Source: Baffinella frigidus (taxonomy: Eukaryota > Cryptophyceae > Cryptomonadales > Baffinellaceae). From it: 17,668 nt of DNA. This document shows positions 1 to 10,352 of the stretch, piece by piece. Both the position numbers and the translations under genes were made by a program. Within the stretch, counting starts at the first letter, position 1. Every line of letters starts with the position of its first letter. The notes under the pieces were generated by a model. The model saw only the letters and a list, made by a program, of their open reading frames with translations, did not search any database and was not told where the DNA came from. The stretch spans positions 511,076-528,743 of the forward strand of contig MU646553.1 of NCBI GenBank assembly GCA_026770585.1. Reading direction: 5' to 3'.

Positions 1-859
1 CATCCGCCTCCGCCGCCGCATCCTCGGCGTCGAGCGGGGGGGTGTCCTTTACGGAAGCGGCCGCCTTCGCGGAAGTGGCCGCCTTGGCAGAAGTGGCCGC
101 AGACGCGGTGGACGCCTTACCCCGGGCGCCCTTTTCAATTACGGGTGAGCCGACCTGGTGTAGGGTTTAGGGTTTAGGGTTTAGGGTTTAGAGTTTTATG
201 TTTGGGGTATGAGATTTGGGCTTTGGGCTTTAGGGTTTAGGGTTTAGAGTTTAGGGTTGAGGGTTTAGGGTTTAGGATTTAGGGTTTAGGGTTTAGGGTT
301 CAGGGTTCAGGGGTCGAGGGTGAGGGTTTAGAGTTTAGAGGTTACTGGGACGCCGTGCTGTTTTCGGCGCTGGCGGTAGGCGTTGTCGGGGTAGAGTTCG
401 CCGACCTCCTCCACTAGCACGATGCGGTAGCCTGCCACCCGCACCCACCCGCTTCAGCACCGAGAGTGAAATTTTCAAGAAGGAGGCCTGCCAACTATCA
501 TCAGCGTTATCATTTATTAAGATTACACCTTGCGGGTGGCCAATTTACTATGGCCAATTTACTAACTACGCGCCGTTCGCGCCAGATATCACACAGCCCC
601 TTCAGCACCCACGACTCTCGCCTAATTCGTAGTCACCCAACTTCCTAGCTCTGCCTCACTCTGGTTCGCTAACCATTCTCAAGTTGACATGCTGGGTTCG
701 CGGTAAAATTCCGTCAACTGTGGAGCGGGACAGAGCCCCGGTCGACGAAACTGCTTCGCCACCATAGACTGAGATATGCGGTTGGCTAGACATACCAGGG
801 TCGTCATCGTCCGAGTACTCGTTGCTCATGTCGGAGCCCGCGTCCTCGTTGTCGCCCGC
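1..859 (-). CDS. unidentified - strand gene, three exons, 3' partial
   Basis: Three exons are inferred on the minus strand: 859-796, 431-346 and 154-1, the last running off the window. The first has a CGCAG acceptor and a GTATGT donor and ends in phase 1. The second starts with two bases completing that codon and ends in phase 0 at a GTAAC donor. The third opens in phase 0 after ACACCAG. The agreement of phases and splice sites is the main support. The first exon is acidic, with SDDDDP near its end. The second reads YRIVLVEEVGELYPDN and then is basic. The third is low complexity, rich in Ala, Lys, Ser and Thr. I do not recognise the family. The piece GYRIVLVEE faintly resembles the GYkV..vEQ segment of MutS proteins, but that is not enough to name it. 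No start codon is fixed: an ATG inside exon 1 or further exons upstream are both possible. The intron 795-432 contains a dispersed element and the intron 345-155 is telomere-like repeat. Confidence 0.5.
158..340 (-). repeat. telomere-like repeat block forming an intron
   Basis: Degenerate TTTAGGG units (CCCTAAA in the sense of the - strand gene) fill nearly the whole 191-bp intron 345-155. The repeat ends directly at the ACACCAG acceptor. Variants such as TTCAGGG and TTTAGAG show it is an old interstitial array and not a chromosome end. Confidence 0.9.
647..775 (+). mobile_element. dispersed element copy 1 (near full length)
   Basis: It begins AGCTCTGCCTCACTC and ends ATAGACTGAGA, matching both ends of the best copy at 2731-2865. 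It contains the shared core CTCAAGTTGACA and the CGACGAAACTGCTTCGCC block. It lies inside the 364-bp intron of the - strand gene. It encodes no protein, so it would be a non-autonomous (MITE-like) element. Confidence 0.7.
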
Positions 860-1766
860 CTGCGAACAAACCCCGCGCCACCTCCGTCAATGACAGGCCC
901 GCTGGGAACATCGCGTGGCTCCGTCTCGGAGAACGCAGTGAACCGCGCCCCATCGGCACCCCCATCAGCATTCCGCGCCAGGCACGCGTATCTTCGTGTG
1001 CTCTCTGGAGACCCACCCATCCCGCCTTGAGCACCCGGGGGGGTGGGGGGAGGGCTGTGCACTGCTCTCGTGCGGATCTAGCGGCAGAGCCACGCAACAG
1101 GGTACCAGAGAGGTTGCAGACCCACCCCCCCCACCCCACCCCACCCCTCCGGAGACAGGTTTGAGCAGTCTAGCAGCTGGTGTCACCAGCTTGCGAATGT
1201 GCCCGACCCAATCCCCGCTATACGCAGAGCAAGCGACCTTGCACGTCAACGACAGCGCTGGTACACAGCGTGTACAGCGCCCGGGTGAATCCTACCCCTA
1301 GAACGCGATCATGGAAAGGAAGCCAGGCGCCCTCCGTCTTCCACAGGATATTCAACCCAGCGAAATTCAAAAAAACGACAAGGCTTGGATGTGCAGGGCG
1401 CAGGTGCAGCTCGCGTGCTGTGAGCAGAGGAGGCATTGCCTCTCTCACAGAGCCGGCATATTGCCCAGCGCAGGGTCCACCGAAAAAAGGGAGCAGCTTC
1501 TCTCACCAAACCGCGCAGCGCAACACAGCGGTTGTGCAGAGCGCGCATCCCAGCCTCGCTGCGCCACCCTTAACCTGGCTATTATTCAGGGGCACCCCAG
1601 AGGCTGAGAAACTAACCAACCAGTAGCCTGCAACGGAAATATCCCCCAAACACCGCCTGCCAGCCGAAACCTGCCTCCCCCTCCAACCCTGCGATCCAGC
1701 TCCCGCCAATTCCTTGATGGGGGACAGCTGCACCCCGCAACGATGCAGCGGCCGAGCAACGCAGGG
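860..1766. other. intergenic or undetected-exon region
   Basis: I see no exon here that can be tied to either gene by splice sites and phase. G- and C-runs are prominent near 1036-1056 and 1120-1147. Short open frames exist on both strands but have no recognisable protein character. It lies between the head-to-head genes, so promoters of both may be here. Upstream exons of the - strand gene could be hidden, for example in the open minus frame around 870-1000. Confidence 0.4.
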
Positions 1767-2271
1767 AAGGGGGCGGGTGGGGGTACCGGGGACAGTGGGA
1801 CAGGAGACATGTCAGGTCGAGTCATCGAAGGGGCCTAGATGCAAGGATCCGCGCCCTCCTCGGTGGACGAAACAGGGATTTTGAGTCAACCTCGGCCACT
1901 TACGAAAGTCTCGGTTTATTTGATTTGTACTGGACACCTTGGAATTGGAGCCCTTTGGTCAAAATTGCGGGGGTCGGCCCCAAAACCATCAACCGATCTT
2001 GTCGGTGATTTTGAATACTTTTTTCAAATCGCTGTTGGGCTCTAATCCTCGCCCTGAAGAGGCCCGACGATGCACACGCAGGGCGGGCGGACCGTTGACG
2101 ACAGCTACGAGGATGAGGCTGGCTTTGGCGAGGCGGAGGGCGCCGGCAACAACTTCAAGGTGCACTGCAGCGTCCTGAACACAGATACTGTTTCGAGGCC
2201 CATCACCAGCTCCGGTTTTCGCAGTGATGACGGCCAAGGAGAGAGAGCGCGGCGAGTCAAAGCTGCGCTGT
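1767..2271 (+). repeat. left arm of large inverted repeat
   Basis: This ~505-bp arm matches the reverse complement of 2900-3412 with few differences. Both arms contain an ATG start exon, the AT-rich 5' flank (about 1900-2045) and the beginning of the following intron. Differences include a 6-bp insertion and the loss of a few bases, so the arms have begun to diverge. The spacer is about 628 bp. Confidence 0.9.
1860..2069 (+). promoter_or_regulatory. probable promoter/5' UTR region of the kinesin gene
   Basis: This is the stretch just upstream of the inferred start ATG at 2070. It is much more AT-rich than the surroundings, with a T-run near 2018. It is preserved in both arms of the inverted repeat. 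An in-frame TGA lies 15 bases before the ATG, so translation should not start earlier unless there is an upstream splice. No TATA box or other element is clear, so the exact site is inference. Confidence 0.3.
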
Positions 2272-2475
2272 CACATCCTTCTCCTCCCGTGGCTGGGGCC
2301 GGAATACGCCGCGCGCCATTTCGATCTAGTTCATCTCCTGACGCTGCACCGTGCCTGGCCCCAGGTTGTCGTGAGGCTGAGGCCACCTCTCCCACGAGAG
2401 CTCAACGGCGATAGGCGCTTTCAGAACATCGGGCGCGTCGAGGTGCCTCCCGCAGACTCCTGCTTGTTGTTGTGC
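2070..2475 (+). CDS. kinesin exons 1-2: start and first motor strand
   Basis: Exon 1 (2070-2159) gives 30 residues, acidic and Gly-rich, ending GNNFK at an AAG|GTGCAC donor in phase 0. Exon 2 (2365-2475) follows CCCCAG and opens [13 protein letters not shown], the first beta-strand and nucleotide-base-binding motif of kinesins. It ends at a TGC|GTGAGC donor, the best consensus donor in the gene. Intron 1 is 205 bp. The ATG is chosen because an in-frame stop lies just upstream and NNFKVVVRLRP is the normal kinesin lead-in. Confidence 0.85.
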
Positions 2476-5400
2476 GTGAGCGGACTATGAGCGATCAAAA
2501 ACTGAGCTCATCAGAAAATGGATGTTGGAAAGCGGTATCCCAGAACGAAGAAAACACCAGGTCGCAGAGACCTGACCCCGGGTGCAGACCAGCAACGTCG
2601 CACCCGACGCAGGGTCCGCTCTTCCCGCTCGATCCTCTCTCCTCGCCCCCAAATCCCGCCCGCATCCTCTTGATGAGGGTCGGTAGCATCAGCAAGAACC
2701 AGGGCCAGCGTGACGGCACCTCGAAAGTCTAGCTCTGTCTCAATCGGGCTCACCGACTATTCTCAAGTTGACATACTGGTTTCATGGCACAAATTCGTCA
2801 ATCTTGATGCGGAAAAGAGTTCGGGCTCACCAAACTGCTTCGCCCAAATAGACTGAGACAGAGCTGGAAAACTGGGGGCGTTGGGGGGGAGGGACGTGGC
2901 AGCGCAGCTTTGACTCGCCGCGCTCTCTCTCCTTTGCCGTCATCACTGCGAAGACCGGAGCAGCACGCTGGTGGTGGGCCTCGAAACAGTATCTGTGTCC
3001 AGGACGCTGCAGTGCACCTTGAAGTTGTTGCCGGAGCCCTCCGCCTCGCCAAAGCCAGCCTCATCCTCGTAGCTGTCGTCAACGGTCCGCCCGCCCTGCG
3101 TGTGCATCGTCGGGCCTCTTCAGGGCGAGGATTAGAGCCCAACAGCGATTTGAAAAAAGTATTCAAAATCACCGACAAGATCGGTTGATGGTTATTTGGG
3201 GCCGACCCCCGCAATTTTGACCAAAGGGCTCCAATTCCAAGGTGTCCAGTACAAATCAAATAAACCGAGACTTTCGTAAGTGGCCGAGGTTGACTCAAAA
3301 TCCCTGTTTCGTCCACCAAGGAGGGCGCGGATCCTTGCATCTAGGCCCCTTGGATGACTCGACCTGACATGTCTCCTGTCCCACTGTCCCCGGTACCCCT
3401 CCGCGCCCCCTTCGGAGGGGATGCGCCACGCTCAACCCTAATCCCCCAGAACTCCATAACATACACCCTCAACCCTACACCCCAAACCCTACACCCCAAC
3501 CCCTCAACGCCCCCAAAACCAAACCCTACACCCTAAACCCCAAACAAGACGACAGGCGGCTGACCGTATCCCAAAACCTTCCCGCGCTAGACGACCAGCT
3601 GGTAGGTTATCAGGGGCAGAGCTGATAAGCTGATAACCCGTGGTCATCAGCGTACACGCCCATAGACTGCAGCTGATATAAAAACTCGAGCAGGATGACA
3701 GGAGGCTGAACCTCGCCGCGCTAGACGACCCACGCGCGGAACACCCGTCCGCCTCACGTCATCGCCAATCTGCCATCCTTGCCTTCCCACGGAGGATAAA
3801 CACCAGTGGACTTACCAAAGCGTGTCATCTTGGGAGTTGCATACCCTGAAAGTACGTCACGGTGCGCGGCAGGATCAAGAAGCACCCTTCAAAAATGGTC
3901 AACACATCCACCATTCGGAGGCATAACAATGGAGCGGGTTGCCAGGATGACAGGCGGCTGACCACATCCGAAAACCTCCCCCCGCGAAATGACCCTTGTG
4001 CCGAAGACCCTTCTGCCGGCACCATCTCGAGGAGCAGAGGGGCGCCGTGCCTTACTCACGCCTAACACATACACCACACGGAGGCTTGAACATACAGCTT
4101 CACACACGCCTGATAAATCCACGACACGGGGGCTGAATTTGGTGTTGGGTCGGCAGGATGACAGGCGGCTGACGGTGTCAGAGAACCTGCCCGCACTCAA
4201 CGACCCGCGCGCGGAAGACCCTTCTGCCGGCAACTTCTCGAGCTACACCTTCACTTTCGACCATGTTTATTCGGAGGACTCGGACCAGCAGAGGTGCGCG
4301 CGCCTTGTTCGGGTGTCAGACTGTGGTTATTTTAGCGGATTCTTTGGTTGTCAGTCTTGAGTCATTTTAGCGGTTTATTTGGTTGTCAGCCTGTAGAAAT
4401 TTTCACCAGGGGTGCAAGAAAATAGCCGCCATCGTTGAGAAAGACTATAGGACACGCACTAGTTCCGTGCACCTCTGGTGAAAATAACTACAGGCCGACA
4501 CCCGAATAAGCCGCCACCGGTACTCTGACGTGACGGGTGGCGGGTGGTGGGTGGTGACGGTGTTGTCTCGTGGCCGGACCTTAGCAGCTCACAGGCGTTT
4601 CCCGTGCCCCTCTTGTGAAAATTACTGCAGGCCGACAACCGAACAAGCCGCTATCGGTACACTGAGCGAGGTGCCCGCCCTCAAAAGAGGGACCTTGCTG
4701 ATACCAAAACACGTCCCGGGAGCAGCGTGTTCCGCAACACGGCGCGCGACGCACTACTCTCCACCGAAAATTACTACAGGCTGACTAAGCCGCTACCGAT
4801 ACACTGAATGTACGTACCGGGTGCCTGGTGCGGGTGGTGACGTGGGTGGTGCCTGGGGGGAGCAGCGTGTACAACAACACGGCGCGCGACGCGGTCCTCT
4901 CCTCCCTCTCGGGATACAACGCTTCCATCATCGCCTACGGCCAGACAGGTGCGAACCCTAAACCCTAAACCCTAAACCCTAAACCCTAAACCCTAACCCC
5001 TACACCCTAAACCCTAAACCCTAAACCCTAAACCCTACACCCTACACCCTACACCCTAAACCCTACACCCTACACCCTACACCCTACACCCTAGACCCTT
5101 CACCCTAAACTCTACACCTTCAACCCCAAACAAAACCCTCAACCCTCAATCCCGAAACCCCAAACGTGTCCCCTCCTCCGTGTCTTCAACCATCGCCTGC
5201 GGCCAGACAGGCATCTCCGCCCTCGCTCTGCCTCACTCGGGTTGCCTGGTTATGGTCATGCTTGGGTTGCGGTACGCACGCGTCAACTTTAGAGTGGGAC
5301 AGGTCCCGAAAGCCGAAAGCATGAACCCCAGGCACGGGGAAGACATACACGATGGAGGGCGAGCCGACGCCGCGGCTGCGCGGAATCATTCCGAGAGCCA

Positions 5401-6026
5401 CTGAGGAGATCTTCGGCTATATCGAAAACGCGGTAATCGCCCTTGCATGCATCGTGGTTTAGGGTTCAGGTTTACCAACACGGTCGCAATGTGTCCCCCC
5501 CACTGCAAGACCTACTGAGACGAGATAGAGAGAGGGACAGAGAGAGAGAGAGGGACAGAGAGAGAGAGAGGGACAGCGAGAGAGAGGGGGGCAGAGAGAG
5601 AGAGAGGGACAGAGAGAGAGAGAGGGACAGAGAGAGAGAGAGGGACAGCGAGAGAGAGGGGGACAGAGAGAGAGAGAGGGACAGAGAGAGAGAGAGAGGG
5701 ACAGAGAGAGAGAGAGGGACAGCGAGAGAGAGGGGGGCAGAGAGAGAGAGAGGGACAGAGAGAGAGAGAGGGACAGAGAGAGAGAGGGTGCCGGTGATTG
5801 CAGGTACTTTCGTGCTCCTCGTGTTTCGGGAGTGCCGTCACTTTCTTGCTCCCAGTCTCTCTCTCTCTCTAACCACACCCTCCATGTATCCCGTCCAGGT
5901 GAGCGAGCGAAAGAAGTTCCTGGTGCGGGCCTCCTACCTCCAGATCTACAACGAGGTGCGTGTAACGAGAGAGCGAGAGAGCGAGAGAGAGAGAAAGAGA
6001 GAGAGAGAGAAAGAGAGATGGACAGC

Positions 6027-6062
<36 letters not shown>

Positions 6063-9000
6063 TCGAGACTAAGAGCGTCATTGCCTGGTGCCATGTACTA
6101 TACACTATGAAGAGAGATAGAGAGAGACAGAGCGAGCGAGAGCGAGAGAGAGAGAGATTTAGTGTCAGCCAAATGCATGAGGCGTCCACCATGCCTGCCG
6201 GGCCGTCGCCTTGAAACACAGAAGCAGGGTGGTGCACCCTCGGTGGAGTGCACCAGACCGAGGGGGCTCAACGCGGTAGGTGCTTGTCGGAGCTTGGAGA
6301 CATTCTCAAGTTGACGTTCTGTGTGTGCGGGGGGAAATTCGTCAACGTTGGAGCTCGGAAGCGCCCGGGCTCACCAAATTGGTGAGCCCAGATAGACCGA
6401 GACATAAATAGGAGGTTGGAATACGATTGCTGGCCTGTGGTTTTGGGGTTGCAACTGAGTTCGGATCTGCTGGAGCCGGAGCGAGCGAGAGAGAGAGAGC
6501 GCGCGCGCGCGCGTGCGAGAACCAGCGCCTTAGAGCGAGAGCGAGAGTGAGAGATAGCGAGAGCGAGAGCGAGAGAGCGAGGGAACGAGAGCGATCGAGC
6601 GATCGAGCGAGAGAAAGAGCGATCGAGCGAGAGAGAGAGAGAGAGCGAGAGCGCGCGGGCGAGAGAGAGAGAGCGAGCGAGAGATGGAGAGAGAGCGAAA
6701 GAGAGAGAGAGCGAGCAATCGAGCGAGAGAGCGAGAGAGAGAGAGCGCCAGGCGCCCTGCAGAGTGTGTTGATGACGGCGGGGTGGCAGGTGATATCGGA
6801 CCTGCTGAAGTCCGAGTGACATAGAGAGAAAGAGAGAGATAGAGAGAGAAAGGGAGAGAGAGGGCGCGCGAGAGAGATAGAGGCTGAGAGCGGGAGGTGG
6901 GCGGCAGGTGATATCGGACCTGCTGAAGCCGGAGCGGACGAACTTGCACATCCGCGAAGACAAGCGCCGCGGCGTCTTCGTCGAGGGGTCCTGACCCCTA
7001 AACCCGAAACCCGAAACCCGAAACCCGAAACCTGAAACCCGAAACCCGAAACCCGAAACCCGAAACCCGAAACCCGAAACCCGAAACCCGAAACCTCGAT
7101 CCTGCAGGTTTTGACTTAGTACCTTACATCAAGGGCGCGCTTTGAGCGTGATGAACGACACCTGCAGGTTATCGGAGTGGGTGGTGCGATCACCGAAGGA
7201 GGTGTACGGCTTGATGCAGCGCGGCGCCGTCACCCGCGCCACGGTCTCGCCCCCCGTCTCCCAATACCTTTTATTTCGGAAACCGTCTAGAGCGTATCCG
7301 GTACAACTCCTTGTATTTTAAACGTACCAAACGGCTCCAATGCCAAAGTACCAAATGGCTCCAATGCCAAGTCAAAATCTGAGATTGAATCTAGAGCGTA
7401 TCCGGTACAACTCCTTGTATTTTAAACGTACCAAACGGCTCCAATGCCAAAGTACCAAATGGCTCCAATGCCAAGTCAAAATCTGAGATTGAATCTATCG
7501 CCGAAGGAAGTGTACGGTCTGATGCAGCGCGGCACTGTGACCCGCGCCGTGGTCTCGCCCCCTGCCCCGCCCCGCTGCCTCTCTGCCCCGCCAAGGCTGC
7601 ACCACCCTCGCCCTTTGTATACGCCACCGCCCCTCTGCACCCGCCCGCTGCACCAGCCAGCTAAACCCTAAACCCTAGATTTTGAACCCTAAACTTTGAA
7701 CCCTAAACCCTAAACCCTTAAACCCTAAACCCTAAACCCTCAACCCTCAACCCTCAACCCTAAACCCTACACCCTAAACCCTAAACCCTAAACCCTGAAC
7801 CCTAAACCCAAGCCCCCCCTGCACCCGCCACCGCTCCTCTACCGAGAACCTCGCACCCTCCTGGTGTAGGAGTTCCTCAACCCTCAACCTGAAACACTAG
7901 ACACTGAACACTGGAGCAGGCGAGCACAAAGATGAACGAGATCTCCTCGCGATCGCACGCGGTCTTCATCATCATCGCCGAGCAGGTCCTAACTTAACGA
8001 ATTTGTACCGTAGAGCCAGCATGTCAACGTAGGAATAGTCTGGCAACCCGAGTGAGGCAGAGCACGCAGTCTTTATCATCGCCGAGCTCGGCGATGATGC
8101 AGACCGCCGGTAGGTCCCTACCCGCCCTCCTTTGGATGCAAGCACATCCTTTGTAGTCGATGCTTATATTGGCGTAGAAGATGCTTTTATTGTTGTAGAT
8201 CCTTATATTGGTCTAGTCACTGCCTCTGTGGTTGCAGTCGGCGCCAGGCTGTCTCTCCCCGGAATCGAACCCCCTGCCTCCCGGCAGAAAAAAGTCAGTC
8301 TGTCCGCTTAGCTGTTTCCCCTCGTCTTTCCCACCTCGATGTCGCGCTCGCACGCCGTCTTGACCATCATCACCGTGAGGCACCGAAAGGACCTGGTCCT
8401 ACCCCTGCCTCACTCGGGCTGACTGCCAGGCGGTTGGCGTGTTGGTGCTGACGTGTAGAGCTGACGTGCGGCTTGCTTGGTCTAGAATTTTCTAGAGCCG
8501 TCGATTATAATTTTCTGACGTGGCGTGGTGGTTCCTTGGTGGGCGGATGGAGTACATCGTATTAACCGATATGTTCACGACTCCTCCTCAGCTGGAGTAC
8601 ATCGAGGGCGCGGAAGCGGAGGGCAAGGAGGGCAAGAGCCAAGCCTTCAAGGTCGGCAAACTCAACCTCGTCGATCTTGCCGGCTCCGAGCGCGTCCGGT
8701 CCGCCCCCCCCCACACACCACTCCCTCCCTCAGCCCGTCCCCCTCTCCACGCGGCCAGCACTCAAGTCTGAACGCTGCGGGTTGTGATCGCTGGCTGCTC
8801 TCAAGTCTCGGCGGTGGTGACTGTGGTCGGGCGGGGTTGCAGGCTGACGGGGGCGACGGGGCGGCGCCTCGAGGAGTCGAAGAAGATCAACCAGTCGCTT
8901 TCGGCCCTCGGTACGCCCCCGCTGGCGCCCTGCCCCCAGAACGCCCGAGCACCCTGCCCCACACCTCTAGCGCCTGTATGTGTCTGTTGCGAGAAGTCAC

Positions 9001-10321
9001 ACACGTCTCTCTCGCAGGAAACGTGATCGCAGCGCTGACGGACGCCAAGGGGCGGTACCCCCCAATTTCCACACCCTAAACCCCGAACCCCACACCCTAA
9101 ACCCTAAACCCTGAACCCTAAACCTTAAACCCTAAACCCCAAACCCCAAACCCGAAACCCCCAACCCCCAACCCCCAACCCTGCACCCTAAACCCCAAAC
9201 CCCAAACCCTGAACCCTGAACCCCAAACCCTGAACCCCAAACCCGAATCCCGAAACCAGGCAACACATCCCGTACCGCGACTCGAAGCTCACGCGCATCC
9301 TCGAGGACTCCCTCGGTGGTCTCAATCCTCAACCCTCAACCACCCCACACCCCATACCCCACACCTCACACCCCACACCCCACACCCCACACCGCGCCTG
9401 AACCCTAAACCCGAAACCGTCTGTTACCCAGCAGTTTCTTTTTCATCCTCTCTCCCCTAAACCTTAAACCCTAACCCTTAACAGCCCTAAAAACTACACC
9501 CTACACCAGGCAACTGCAAGACGACGATGATGGCCATGATCTCCCCGGCCCTCGAGTCCTTCCCCGAGTCCCTCTCCACACTCAAGGTCTACCCTAAACC
9601 CTAAACCCTAAAACTGCCCCCCTCTGCCTCATGACGCACATGCGCGGAGCTCGGCGCTGAGGTGCCTCAGCAGTGGGCGGGTGGGGGTGGGCAGTTCGCG
9701 AACCCTGCTAATAACATCAAGAAAGAGGCGCGTGCTTGGTGTTGAATTGCTTGCTGGTGCCTGGCTTGGTTTAGGGTGACTTGGTGACTTGGTGACTGGC
9801 TTGGTGGTGACTGGCGTGGTGGGCTTCGCAGTTTGCGAACCGTGCCAAGAACATCAAGAACGAGGCGAGGGTCAACGAGGACCTCGACCAGCGCGGTTCA
9901 CCCGAAACCCGAAACCCTGAAAATCGAAACCCTGAAAACCGAAACCCTCACCCCTCAAACCCTAAACTCTAACCCCCAAAACCTGAAGCCTAACCCCCTA
10001 AACCAAAGACCCTAAACCCTAAATACCAAATACTAAAGCTTAAATGGATGAATGAATGAATAAATAAACCCCCCTGAATGCTACACCAGGCCTGCTGCGG
10101 AAGTACGAGCTGGAGATCCGGAAGCTGCGATCGGAGCTTGATTCCAAGAGCAAGGAGATTGTTGATAAGCGCAAGGCACGCCCCCTCTCTCTCTCGCTCG
10201 CCCACCCGCTCTTTATATCGCTCTCCCTCCGACCTCTCTCCCTCTCTCCCTCTCTCCCTCTCTCCCTCCCTCCCTCCCGCTCTCTCGCCCTCTGTCTCTG
10301 TCCCCCTCTCTCTAACGCGCG

Positions 10322-10352
<31 letters not shown>

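Noticed and set aside
158-340. True telomere or chromosome end
   Set aside because: The array is short, degenerate and flanked by exons on both sides. Similar arrays recur all along the window.
346-431. MutS-family identity for the minus-strand gene
   Set aside because: Only a nine-residue resemblance to the GYkV..vEQ segment. The surrounding acidic and Ala/Lys-rich sequence does not support it.
2798-3340. 180-codon minus-strand open frame
   Set aside because: It lies in the inverted repeat but in a different frame from the exon-1 copy. It has no protein character and is a by-product of the arm.
5518-5788. CRISPR-like regular array
   Set aside because: Units are low-complexity GA repeats without unique spacers, in a eukaryotic intron.
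5443-6094. Long open frames of Arg-Glu or Ser-Leu repeats on both strands
   Set aside because: They are translations of GA/CT simple repeat inside introns 5 and 6 and cross the real exon 6 in other frames.
8246-8322. Functional tRNA (Lys-like T-run in the anticodon region)
   Set aside because: The B box is perfect, but the T-stem, anticodon stem and acceptor stem do not pair.
10155-10175. Exon 16 ending at 10160 with a GT donor
   Set aside because: It is phase-compatible, but ATT|GTTGAT is unlike the other donors, nearly all of which follow G, and the GC donor motif GCACGC recurs at exon 27. Kept as an alternative only.
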